Below the pieces are notes generated by a model. That model was given only the letters and a program-made list of their open reading frames with translations, was not told the origin of the DNA and made no database searches. 48,267 nucleotides of DNA from contig NZ_NHRY01000041.1 in NCBI RefSeq assembly GCF_002937115.1, positions 1 through 48,267 of the forward strand, in the 5' to 3' direction. The position numbers and the translations under genes were made by a program. Below, piece after piece: positions 1 through 7,886 of this stretch. The stretch's first letter is position 1. Each line of letters starts with the position of its first letter. Source of the stretch: Rhodopila globiformis. Its GTDB lineage: Bacteria; Pseudomonadota; Alphaproteobacteria; Acetobacterales; Acetobacteraceae.

Positions 1-402
1 CCCACCGCGTCCCCCACCGCGGCGCCCACTGCGTCCCCCACGGCGGCCCCCACTGTTGCCCGCACCGGGGTCCCCACCGCGCCGGCCCCGCAGCACCGCA
101 CCACGCTCGCCCGGCCCGCGGCGCCGGCTTCGCAATTCCCCGCTCCCGCGCCGCAGCACGTCGATCCGGCGAACAAGCAGCTTTGGCGCACCATCTGGGC
201 GGACGCCATGGCCGAGGTGGCCGCCGAATTCACCGCCGGACTGGACAGCCTGCCGCCCGCCGAGCGCGCTGACGAGTTGGTCCGCATCCAGTCACTGACC
301 GAGGCCGCCCGATTGCTGTCCGCCGGCCCCCAGGCGGGTCCATTGCCCACTTTCGCCGACATCCTCGGCCTCGCCGATGGCCAGCCAAGCGGCCCGGGCT
401 GA
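1..402 (+). CDS. C-terminal part of a Pro/Ala/Thr-rich hypothetical protein (5' end outside window)
   Basis: The first frame is open from the window edge to a TGA at 400-402, giving the last 133 residues of a longer protein. Its first ~30 residues are low-complexity repeats of the type PTASPTAAPTAS. After about residue 50 the composition becomes normal and looks like a compact helical tail (WRTIWADAMAEVAAEFTAGL). A Pro/Ala linker followed by a short helical domain is typical of a flexible spacer in a modular protein. I do not recognise the family, and the domain that would identify it lies upstream of the window. An internal ATG at 208 exists, but the continuous frame makes a partial gene more likely than a 64-residue one. 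Confidence 0.5.
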   Translation, partial: PTASPTAAPTASPTAAPTVARTGVPTAPAPQHRTTLARPAAPASQFPAPAPQHVDPANKQLWRTIWADAMAEVAAEFTAGLDSLPPAERADELVRIQSLTEAARLLSAGPQAGPLPTFADILGLADGQPSGPG

Positions 403-560
403 GTTCGGCCGGGCCTGGCGCTGACCGCCGCATCGCCGCGGCCGGGCCTGCACTGTCGCATCGTCGCGGCAACTCAGGCTGGCCCGCCACCCCCGCCTCC
501 ACATCCGTATGGATGGATCGGCGGGACGGGCCGCGAGCCCGCTGCTATACGACCCCCACC

Positions 561-1757
561 ATGGATACCATCGTCGCCAACACGATCGACCTGCTGGTCG
601 CCGCCATCCTCGTCGCCCTGGTCGCCCGCCGGCTTCGGCTGCCCTACACCGTCGGCCTCGTCATCGCCGGGATCGGCCTGGCGCTGACCCAGGCCGGCGT
701 CAACGTCGTCCTGACGCACGAGTTCATCCTCGACGTCATCCTGCCGCCACTGCTGTTCGAGGCGGCGATCAACATCCGCTGGCCGGACCTGCGCCGCGAC
801 GCGCTGCCGGTGCTGACGCTGGCGATCCCCGGCACGCTGATCGCCGCCGCCGTCGTCTCGACGGGGATCGTGCTGGTCCTGCACTGGCCGCTGCGCTCCG
901 CCCTGCTGTTCGGCGTGCTGATCGCCGCCACCGACCCGGTCGCCGTCATCGCCATGTTCAAGGACAACCACACCGAGGGCCGGTTGCGGCTGCTGGTCGA
1001 AAGCGAGAGCCTGTTCAACGACGGCGTCGCGGCGGTGCTGTTCACCCTGGCCACCGGCGGCATGCAACTCATGGGCGCCACGGCGCCGACCTGGATGGAA
1101 GCCGGCAAGACCCTGCTGCTGACCGCCGGCGGCGGCATCGCCATCGGCCTGATCTGCGCCGGCGCCGCCCTGCTGCTGGTCGGCCGCACCACCGACCGCA
1201 TGGTCGAAAGCACGCTGACCACGGTGGCCGCCTACGGCTCGTTCCTGCTGGCCGATCGGCTGCATGCCTCCGGGGTGCTGTCGACCGTCGCGGCCGGGCT
1301 GGTCGTCGGCACGGTGGCGGTACTGCGCGACGACGAGCGCAGCCGCATGACGCAGCGCGGCCGCGAGTTCGTGCTGGCGCTGTGGGAGTTCATCGCCTTC
1401 ATCGCCAATTCCCTGGTGTTCCTGATGATCGGCGTGACCGTGGCCGGCCTGTCGTTCGCCCGGCCCGGTCTCACCGCCTGCGCCATCATCGTCGGCCTGG
1501 TGCTGCTGGGCCGGGCGCTGACCGTCTATCCGCTGTGCCTGCTGTTCTACCGCTCGCGCTGGAAGGTGCCGGCGTGGTCGCAGCACGTGCTGTGGTGGGG
1601 CGGGCTGCGCGGCGCGCTCGGCCTGGCGCTGGCGCTGTCGCTGCCGCCGGACATGGCATTCCGCAACGAGATCCTGGTTTCGACCTTCGCCGTGGTGGTG
1701 TTCTCGGTGATCGTGCAGGGACTGACGATGCCGTTCCTGCTGCGGCGGGCGGCGTGA
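561..1757 (+). CDS. Na+/H+ antiporter, CPA1 (NhaP/NHE) family
   Basis: The 398-residue product is an inner-membrane monovalent cation/proton antiporter of the CPA1 family. It is hydrophobic throughout, with about 12 membrane segments. The family ion-binding pair is present: ATDPVAV with Asp125 and ESLFNDG with Asn153-Asp154. The C-terminal RGALGLALALSLP helix is also typical. The ATG at 561 is preferred because the hydrophobic first helix begins there; an in-frame ATG at 513 would add 16 polar residues (MDRRDGPRARCY...) with no family resemblance. No strong ribosome binding site is visible. It appears monocistronic. The family exports Na+ or K+ and regulates pH; the actual cation cannot be read from sequence. 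Confidence 0.88.
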   Translation: MDTIVANTIDLLVAAILVALVARRLRLPYTVGLVIAGIGLALTQAGVNVVLTHEFILDVILPPLLFEAAINIRWPDLRRDALPVLTLAIPGTLIAAAVVSTGIVLVLHWPLRSALLFGVLIAATDPVAVIAMFKDNHTEGRLRLLVESESLFNDGVAAVLFTLATGGMQLMGATAPTWMEAGKTLLLTAGGGIAIGLICAGAALLLVGRTTDRMVESTLTTVAAYGSFLLADRLHASGVLSTVAAGLVVGTVAVLRDDERSRMTQRGREFVLALWEFIAFIANSLVFLMIGVTVAGLSFARPGLTACAIIVGLVLLGRALTVYPLCLLFYRSRWKVPAWSQHVLWWGGLRGALGLALALSLPPDMAFRNEILVSTFAVVVFSVIVQGLTMPFLLRRAA

Positions 1758-1786
1758 GGCAGGAGGCGGGGCGAGGCCGTCGTTGC

Positions 1787-1838
1787 TCCCCCTCATGGCC
1801 GGGCGTGTCCCTACGGCATGCACAAATCTCGGAAACGA
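1787..1838 (+). repeat. Dispersed repeat copy, forward
   Basis: The sequence contains TCATGGCCGGGCGTGTCC followed by CTACGGCATGCACAAATC and GGAAACG. The same arrangement recurs at 5587-5639 and near 21938-21980, and inverted at 2058-2123, 6480-6530 and 22140-22195. Confidence 0.75.
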
Positions 1839-2002
1839 TTTGCCGCAGCCCCGCCCAGCTCACCCCGTCATGGCGGCCGTAGGGCCGCCATCCACGCCAT
1901 TCTACGGTCTCGGCGCCGACAGGCGTGGATGCCGGCTCTGCGCCCGTCACGACGAGATCGAAACGACCGTCGCCACTTTAACGCCCATGCCGGCTCGCTC
2001 TG

Positions 2003-2123
2003 GCCATGACGATGGAGGAACGCTCTCGGCGCCCAGGCAAGCACTTGATTTTACGGTCATTTCCGACTCGTTTCCAGGATGTGTGCATTGCGTAGGGACA
2101 CGCCCGGCCATGACGGTGAGGCA
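2003..2123 (-). repeat. Dispersed repeat copy, inverted; long match to 21938-22047
   Basis: Read on the minus strand, this block matches 21938-22047. From the ATGCACACATCCTGG segment onward I count about two mismatches in roughly 85 bases. It therefore extends beyond the shared CATGGCCGGG core into TCGGAAATGACCGTAAAATC and CTTGCCTGGGCGCC. The two copies lie 20 kb apart in opposite orientation. Confidence 0.75.
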
Positions 2124-2159
2124 ACGGCCGCGCGAACCGCATTTTCATAGGAGAGCCCG

Positions 2160-5100
2160 CTACACCCGCCGCAGATCCAGCGTCCGCGGATGCTCGCGCG
2201 ACGGCTGCACCGCCGGTTCCGCCATCAGTCCCGCCCGATGCCCGAACGCGAAGAACCGCGCCCGCCGCCGCGCTTCCGCCTCGTTGGCGTTCACCGGGAA
2301 GGTCTCGTAGCTGCGCCCGCCGGGATGCGAGACGTTGTAGGTCAGCCCGCCCAGGCTGCGGCCGTTCCAGCGGTCGTAGACGTCGAAGGTCAGCGGCGCG
2401 TGCGGCCCGACGGTCGGGTGCAGCGCGCTCGGCGGGTTCCACGCCTTGAACCGCACGCCGCCGACATACTCGCCGACACGATCCGTCCGGCTCAGCGGCA
2501 CCGCCGCGCCGTTGCAGGCCAGGACATAGCGTTCGTCCACCCAGCCGGAAACCCGCGCCTGCACCCGCTCGACCGAGCTGTCCACATACCGCGCCGTGCC
2601 GCCGGACACCTGCTCCTCGCCCAGCACGTGCCACGGCTCCAGCGCGTTGCGCACCTCCAGCTGCATGCCGCGCACGTCGACCGTGCCGACATAGGGGAAG
2701 CGGAATGCGATGTGCGGCGCGAACCAGTCCAGCTCCAGCGGGAACCCGAGGCCGCCCAGTTCCTCCAGCGCGTCGCAGAAGTCCTGCTCGACGAAGTGCG
2801 GCAGCATGAAGTCGTCGTGGATGCGGGTGCCCCAGTGGATCAGCCGCCGCTCGTACGGCCGTTCCCAGAACGCGGCGATGGCCGAGCGCACCAGCAGCGC
2901 CTGCGCCGCCGACATGTGGGCGTGTGGCGGCATCTCAAACGCCCGGCACTCCACCAGGCCGCGGCGGCCCGAGGCGCTGTCCGGGGTGTACATCTTGTCG
3001 ATGCAGAACTCGGTCCGGTGGGTGTTGCCCGTCATGTCCGCCAGGATGTTGCGGAACAGCCGGTCGGTGATCCACGGCGCCACCGGCTGCTTCGCCTTGA
3101 CGTGGGAGAAGGCGATCTCCAGCTCGGCGATCGTGTCCTGCCGCGCCTCGTCCAGCCGCGGATGCTGGCTGGTCGGCCCGATGAACTGGCCGCTGAACAG
3201 GTAGGACAGGCTGGGGTGGTTGTGCCAGAAGCCGACCACCGACTTCAGCAGATCGGGGCGGCGGAGGAACGGCGAGTCCTCGGCCCGCGCTCCGCCCATC
3301 ACCACGTGGTTGCCGCCGCCGGTGCCGACATGCCGGCCGTCGAGGTTGAACTTCTCGGTCGCCAGCCCGACGATCCGGGCTTCCTCGTACAGCTCCTCGG
3401 TCAGCTTCACCTGCTCGGCCCAAGAGGCGGTCGGGTGGTGGTTGACCTCGATCACGCCCGGGTCGGGGGTGACGGAGAAGGTCTGGATGCGGTCGTCCTC
3501 CGGCGGCTGGTAGCCTTCCAGCACCACCTTGCGGCCGGTTTCGGCGGCGGTGTCCTCGATCGCGGCCACCAGCGCCAGCCAGTCCTCCACCGCGAACAGC
3601 GGCGGCAGGAAGACGTGCAGCGTGCCGTCGCGGGATTCGACCGTCAGCGCGGTCCGCACCACGCCGGGGTCGCCTTGGCCAACCACCGGGATCGGCTGCG
3701 GCATGGGGCGGAAGTTCTCGATGCCGCCGTTGCCCACCGGCCCCTGCCGCCTGAACGCCTGCCGGCGGGGCAGGGGCGTCTGCGGCGCGAACGGGTCCGG
3801 CGGCAGGTCGACATCGACATCATCCGGATGCGCCCAGGGCAGGCTGTCCAGCGGCAGGCGCAGGCCGAGCGGGCTGTCGCCAGGGATCAGGAACATCTCG
3901 CCCGAGCGGAAGAACCACCGCCCCGACTGCCAGCGGCGGGCACCGCCATCGATCACCCGCTGCAGCGGCAGCACGCTGCCGACGCTGCTCGCCAGCCCCT
4001 GCTGGAACACCTTGACCATGCGGGCGCGTTCCAGAGGGTCGCGCAGCCGGTTGTCCTCGGCCACCACGTTGCCGGGCAGCTGCCGTTCCTTCCACAGGTA
4101 GTAGTAGATGTCCTCGTGCGCAGGGATTACCAGCGACGGATCGACCTGCAGCCGTTCCGCCAGGCTTGCCGCGAAGGAAGCGGCCTCCCGCGCCGTGGCA
4201 TTGTCGCGATCATCATCGGAGGCGAGCAGGGCGTGGTCGGTCCAGATCGCCTCGCCGTCCTTGCGCCAGTGACAGTGCAGCGCCCAGCGCGGCAACTGCT
4301 CGCCGGGGTAGTGCTTGCCCATCGCCCGGGTCAGCACCGCGCCGGGCGACCAGCGGTTCATCAGCCGCCGGATCAGCCGTCCGGCATAGGCGCGCTTGGT
4401 CGGCCCCAGCGCCTCGGTGTTCCACTCCGGCGCGTCCATGTCGTTCGCGGCGATGAAGGTCGGCTCGCCGCCCATGGTCAGCCGCACGTCCCCGCGGCGC
4501 AGGGCGTGATCCACCGTCGCCCCCTGCGCCAGGATCGCCTGCCACTGCGCCTCGGTGTAGGGACGGGTGGTGCGGGGCGTCTCCTTGATGCGGGTGACCG
4601 ACATGGCGAAGTCGAATGTCACCTCCGCCTTCTCCACCAGCCCGGTGATCGGCGCGGCGGAGATCGGGTCGGGGCTGGCGGCGAGCGGGATATGGCCCTC
4701 GCCGCAGAACAGGCCGGAGGTCGCGTCCAGGCCAACCCAGCCGGCGCCGGGAAGATAGACTTCGGCCCAGGCATGCAGGTCGGTGAAGTCGGCCGATGGG
4801 CCGGGCGGCCCCTCCAGCGGCTTCACGTCGGGAGCAAGCTGGATCAGGTAGCCGGAGACGAACCGCGCCGCGAAGCCCAGGTGCCGCAGTACCTGCACCA
4901 TCAGCCAGGCGGAGTCGCGGCACGAGCCCTTGCCCAGGGTCAGCGTCTCCTCCGGCGTATAGACGCCCGGCTCCAGCCGCACGATGTAGGCCACCAACTG
5001 CTGGACCTGCTGGTTCAGCCCGACCAGCTTGTCGACCGTCCGCTCCGCCTCGCGCGGTATGGCGGCCAGCAGCTCGGCCAGCTTCGGGCCGGCTTGTTCC

Positions 5101-5459
5101 ACCGTGCGGAACGGGGCCAGTTCCTGGTCGAGGATCGAGTCGTAGCTGAACGGGAAGGTCTCGGCGTCCGGCTCCAGGAAGAAGTCGAACGGGTTGATCG
5201 TCACCATGTCGGCGACGAGATCGACCGTGACCTCGAAGCGGTCCACCTTCTCGGGGAACACCACGCGGGCGAGGTGGTTGCCCTGCGGGTCCTGCATCCA
5301 GTTCAGGAAGTGGGGCCTGGGCTCGACGGTCAGGTCGTAGGACAGGATGGCGGTGCGGGCCTGCGGCGCCGGCCGCAGCCGGATGGTCTGCGGGCCGAGG
5401 GCGACAAACCGGTCATAGTGGTACGAGGTCTTGTGCGTCAGGGCGACGTGCAGCGGCAT
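2160..5459 (-). CDS. Transglutaminase-like protein with C-terminal DUF2126
   Basis: The 1099-residue product has three parts. Residues 1-90 are a bacterial transglutaminase-like N-terminal beta domain. Next comes a transglutaminase/protease core with a visible Cys180 (GKGSCRDSAW), His229 (DLHAWAEVYL) and Asp245 (GLDATSGL) triad. From about residue 330 to the end it is DUF2126 (LTMGGEPTFIAANDMD, HVGTGGGNHVVMGG). Family members are cytosolic, of about 1100 residues, and usually sit beside circularly permuted ATP-grasp and alpha-E proteins; none of those partners is present here. The chemistry of the family is unsettled; amide cleavage or transfer is inferred from the triad. The ATG at 5459 gives the conserved MPLHVALTHKTSYHY start; the longer open frame upstream runs into repeats and an IS relic. 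Confidence 0.88.
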   Translation of the reverse strand: MPLHVALTHKTSYHYDRFVALGPQTIRLRPAPQARTAILSYDLTVEPRPHFLNWMQDPQGNHLARVVFPEKVDRFEVTVDLVADMVTINPFDFFLEPDAETFPFSYDSILDQELAPFRTVEQAGPKLAELLAAIPREAERTVDKLVGLNQQVQQLVAYIVRLEPGVYTPEETLTLGKGSCRDSAWLMVQVLRHLGFAARFVSGYLIQLAPDVKPLEGPPGPSADFTDLHAWAEVYLPGAGWVGLDATSGLFCGEGHIPLAASPDPISAAPITGLVEKAEVTFDFAMSVTRIKETPRTTRPYTEAQWQAILAQGATVDHALRRGDVRLTMGGEPTFIAANDMDAPEWNTEALGPTKRAYAGRLIRRLMNRWSPGAVLTRAMGKHYPGEQLPRWALHCHWRKDGEAIWTDHALLASDDDRDNATAREAASFAASLAERLQVDPSLVIPAHEDIYYYLWKERQLPGNVVAEDNRLRDPLERARMVKVFQQGLASSVGSVLPLQRVIDGGARRWQSGRWFFRSGEMFLIPGDSPLGLRLPLDSLPWAHPDDVDVDLPPDPFAPQTPLPRRQAFRRQGPVGNGGIENFRPMPQPIPVVGQGDPGVVRTALTVESRDGTLHVFLPPLFAVEDWLALVAAIEDTAAETGRKVVLEGYQPPEDDRIQTFSVTPDPGVIEVNHHPTASWAEQVKLTEELYEEARIVGLATEKFNLDGRHVGTGGGNHVVMGGARAEDSPFLRRPDLLKSVVGFWHNHPSLSYLFSGQFIGPTSQHPRLDEARQDTIAELEIAFSHVKAKQPVAPWITDRLFRNILADMTGNTHRTEFCIDKMYTPDSASGRRGLVECRAFEMPPHAHMSAAQALLVRSAIAAFWERPYERRLIHWGTRIHDDFMLPHFVEQDFCDALEELGGLGFPLELDWFAPHIAFRFPYVGTVDVRGMQLEVRNALEPWHVLGEEQVSGGTARYVDSSVERVQARVSGWVDERYVLACNGAAVPLSRTDRVGEYVGGVRFKAWNPPSALHPTVGPHAPLTFDVYDRWNGRSLGGLTYNVSHPGGRSYETFPVNANEAEARRRARFFAFGHRAGLMAEPAVQPSREHPRTLDLRRV

Positions 5460-5586
5460 GCGGAGACTCAGGGCAGGGAGGGGAACCGCGATGTTGCATT
5501 GCACCAGGGGGCGAGGCAACCGGCATTTGACGTATGGCAGAGGATCGGTCCCGGGCGCAACGCCCAGGAAGCGCCGCGGCCGTTCT

Positions 5587-5639
5587 CCCACCGTCATGGC
5601 CGGGACACGCCCTACCGAATGCACATAAGTTGGAAACGG
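5587..5639 (+). repeat. Dispersed repeat copy, forward, left of IS4 relic
   Basis: It contains CACCGTCATGGCCGGGACAC, GCCCTACCGAATGCACATAA and TTGGAAACGG. With the inverted copy at 6480-6530 it brackets the decayed transposase. Confidence 0.72.
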
Positions 5640-5699
5640 CGACCGTCCTCCCCATTGGTATTGCTTTTCGTGCCAACCCGGCAGGACCAGGTTGATAGG

Positions 5700-6472
5700 G
5701 AGCAGACGGCCATTCTGACCAGTCTGGGATATTTCGGCGATGACCGTTTGGAAAAAGGGGGAGCCTTCCTGCTTGGGCGGCTGCTGAACAACCGGGCCGT
5801 GACGCCCGGGGAGATGGTGGCGACGGCGCGGGCGGATCTGCTGGGGCGCGTGGCCGGGCGGCACGTCCTGGCGATCCAGGACACCACCAGCCTGCGCGAC
5901 GACGGCGACAAGCAAAGCCTGAACCTGCCTCCGACCATCGCGGTGGATGCGACCGACGGCGCGCTGCTGGCTGCCGGTGCGGCCGCGGTGAGCATGGTCG
6001 AGGATCGCGAGGCGGACTTCTATCAGGCTTTCGCCTGCCGCCCTGAGCGGGTTGATGTCGTGGCGCGGGTGCACCACAACCGCAATCTGCTCGATGGCAG
6101 CAAGCTGTATGACGCCTGCCGGACGCCGCCCGAGTTGGGCCGCATCCAGTTGGATCGGCCGGCCACGCCCAGGCGCAAGGCACGCACCGCCACGGTTGCG
6201 GTGCGCGCCTGTGTGGTGACGATCAAGCGCCCCAGGCGCAACTGCGCCGCCGAGGCGGCCAAACTGCCGCCGACGCTGAGCCTGACCTACGTCGAGACCT
6301 GCGAGGCAAGACCGAACGGCAGAACAACCCGCATCCGTCCGGCTCGCTGGCCCATGCCGCCTGGATCTGCGCCCGGCTTGGCGGATGGACCGGATATGGT
6401 GGCAAGCCGGGGCCGATCGTACTTGTCCGGGGCCTCGTGCGGCGCCAGACCATGCTCGAAGGCGTCAAACGG
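5700..6472 (+). pseudogene. IS4-family transposase, degenerate, with two internal deletions
   Basis: The first part reads EQTAILTSLGYFGDDRLEKG, RADLLGRVAGRHVLAIQDTT and then TSLRDDGDKQSLNL, the N-terminal half of an IS4-type DDE transposase. Near 5965 the frame jumps directly to AAGAAAVSMVEDREADFYQA, skipping about 45 residues normally found there. It continues through RVHHNRNLLDG and LPPTLSLTYVE to about 6300. There a second, frame-changing deletion joins it to GKTERQNNPHPSGSLAHAAW and ARLGGWTGYGGKPGPIVLVR, the conserved C-terminus, with over 100 residues missing, including the Y-R-E-K catalytic region. The product cannot be active. No terminal inverted repeats or target duplication are evident; both ends run into the dispersed repeat. 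Deletion sizes are estimated from memory of the family. Confidence 0.82.
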
Positions 6473-6479
6473 TGCGCAC

Positions 6480-6530
6480 CTGTGTGCGTCCCGTAGGGCG
6501 TGTCCCGGCCATGACGGTGAGGCAACGGCC
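6480..6530 (-). repeat. Dispersed repeat copy, inverted, right of IS4 relic
   Basis: On the minus strand it reads GCCGTTGCCTCACCGTCATG, GCCGGGACACGCCCTACGGG and ACGCACACAGG. It abuts the truncated end of the transposase relic. Confidence 0.72.
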
Positions 6531-6577
6531 GGGCACGACCCCCGCCCCTGTGCAGGCCACCGCCGATTCGACCCGCC

Positions 6578-7390
6578 TCAATCCCGCTGCGGTTCGCCGT
6601 CGCGGTCGATCGCCAGCGCCCGGCCATCCCGCAGGATCGCCTGCGCGGCGTCGGTGAACGTGCCATCCGGCCGGTGCAGCACCAGGCCCGGCATCAGCCG
6701 CATCGGCGTGCGCCCCCGCCGGATGCCGCGCAGCAGCACCAGCCTGGCCGGCCGTCCGGACTTCGGCCACAGCGGGAAGATTGTCGTGCACGGCGTATGA
6801 CAATCCGTCATGGCGGCGAGACAGGCCGGCGCCATGCCAGCCGGCAGGATCAGCGTCAGGCTGCCGCGGTCGCGCAGGCTGCGGCCGAGGCGATCGACCC
6901 AGCCCCGGATCAGCGCCTCGGACCCGCGCTTCGCCGCCTCGCGCCGTGCATCCGGCGAGCTGGAACCGTCCGGCGCATGATAGGGCGGGTTTGCCAGCGC
7001 GTGGTCGAACGGCCCGTCCAGGGCCACGGTCTCGATCCGCCCGCCAGCGATTCGCACGTCGGCGAACCCGTTGGCCCGGGCGTTCGCCGCCGCCAGTTCC
7101 GCCAGGCCGGCGTCCGCCTCGACGCCGACGGCCTGGATCGCCGGCACCCGGGCGGCAAGGCAGAGCAGGGCGGCGCCGGCGCCGGTGCCGGCCTCCAGCA
7201 CGCGCTCCCGTGGCCGCGCCGGCACGCTGGCGGCCAGCAGCACCGGTTCGATCCCGCTGCGGAACCCGCTCGCCGGCTGGGCATAGCGCACCCGGCCGCC
7301 GAGCAGATGCCCCTCGGTCGTCGGCGGCTCCGCCGCGGCGGTCGTCGGCGGCTCCGCCGCGGCGGTCGTCGTCGGCTCCGCCGCGCTCAC
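6578..7390 (-). CDS. TrmN6-type tRNA1(Val) adenine-37 N6-methyltransferase family protein
   Basis: The 270-residue product is a class I SAM-dependent methyltransferase. It shows the family entry GRVRYAQPASGFRSGIEPVL, the SAM-binding EAGTGAG (residues 66-72) and the N6-adenine catalytic tetrad NPPY (134-137, in LANPPYHAPD). This combination matches the YfiC/TrmN6 group, which methylates A37 of tRNA1(Val); the substrate here is inferred. The start is the GTG at 7390, which overlaps the TGA of the upstream DUF2007 gene (GTGA), implying translational coupling. The first 25 residues are an odd AAAEPPTT repeat encoded by a tandem DNA repeat; relatives begin at about GHLLGGRVRY, so the repeat is an N-terminal extension or untranslated sequence before a later start. 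Confidence 0.82.
   Translation of the reverse strand: MSAAEPTTTAAAEPPTTAAAEPPTTEGHLLGGRVRYAQPASGFRSGIEPVLLAASVPARPRERVLEAGTGAGAALLCLAARVPAIQAVGVEADAGLAELAAANARANGFADVRIAGGRIETVALDGPFDHALANPPYHAPDGSSSPDARREAAKRGSEALIRGWVDRLGRSLRDRGSLTLILPAGMAPACLAAMTDCHTPCTTIFPLWPKSGRPARLVLLRGIRRGRTPMRLMPGLVLHRPDGTFTDAAQAILRDGRALAIDRDGEPQRD
7317..7385. repeat. 24-base tandem repeat, about 2.9 copies
   Basis: Two identical 24-base units (7317-7340 and 7341-7364, beginning GTCGTCGGCGGCTCCGCC) are followed by a partial third unit. On the minus strand they encode AAAEPPTT repeats at the N-terminus of the TrmN6-type methyltransferase. Confidence 0.9.
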
Positions 7391-7593
7391 AACTCGCCGG
7401 CGTCGCGCAGCACCGCGCAGGCGCGGTCGAAATCGTCCGACTCGACCATCAGCCGCCGCGGAATCGCGCCGGCGCTGCCTTCGGCGATGCTGGTGTGGGT
7501 ATCGAGCACGATGGCCTCGATCCCGGCGTCGGCCAGCAAGGCGGTCAGGAACGAAAGCTGGACCAGGTTGTTGGATGTCAGGACCACACGCAT
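7387..7593 (-). CDS. DUF2007 small protein (putative signal-transducing domain)
   Basis: This 68-residue protein begins MRVVLTSNNLVQLSFLTALL and continues with ADAGIEAIVLDTHTS and a C-terminal DDFDRACAVL. That is the beta-alpha-beta fold of DUF2007, a single-domain family with no established function. The ATG at 7593 fits the family start; an open frame upstream to 7713 adds Arg-rich sequence with no resemblance. Its stop overlaps the start of the TrmN6-type methyltransferase, so the two form an operon read leftward. DUF2007 and a tRNA methyltransferase next to a divergent polyprenyl synthase is an arrangement I recall from other alphaproteobacteria. Confidence 0.8.
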   Translation of the reverse strand: MRVVLTSNNLVQLSFLTALLADAGIEAIVLDTHTSIAEGSAGAIPRRLMVESDDFDRACAVLRDAGEL

Positions 7594-7886
7594 CCCGTGA
7601 TGGTGGTCCGGCTGGTACCATTTCGCAACAGGGGGGGCAAACCGGCGACCCGCCCGGCGCCGCGCCGCAGTCGCCAGAGCGGCGGAAGACCGCGCGAAAA
7701 TACCGGCTCTCATTCAAAACGGGCGGCCCTTCGGCCATTCCGTGTCACCGCGGTGACTCTCCATTGCACCGTCATGCTGGCTTGACCCTGTTTGACGACG
7801 ACCGATATGAAGGGCCGGCCTTCAGCCAAAAGCGGGAGAACCAGTTGGGCGGCCTCGCCAGTCCTGTTGAATACGGTGTGCCACTC

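Larger units (their letters stand above)
1758..2159. other. Repeat-rich non-coding spacer between two convergent genes
   Basis: No gene is supported here. The 400-base spacer holds two copies of the dispersed palindromic repeat, in opposite orientations (1787-1838 and 2003-2123), and a shorter inverted pair built on GGCGTGGATGCCGG-type sequence near 1925-1940. Small open frames across it translate the repeats and are not credible genes. Confidence 0.6.

Noticed and set aside
474..1823. Minus-strand frame opposite the antiporter gene
   Set aside because: It is an antisense shadow; the plus strand has all CPA1 motifs.
2190..6800. Very long open frame on the plus strand (over 1500 codons)
   Set aside because: Most of it is antisense to the DUF2126 gene, and its product is an Arg/Gln/His-rich shadow typical of high-GC DNA. 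Only its right part coincides with the IS4 transposase relic.
7317..7385. CRISPR-like repeats
   Set aside because: The units are directly adjacent 24-base tandem copies with no spacers and lie in a coding region.
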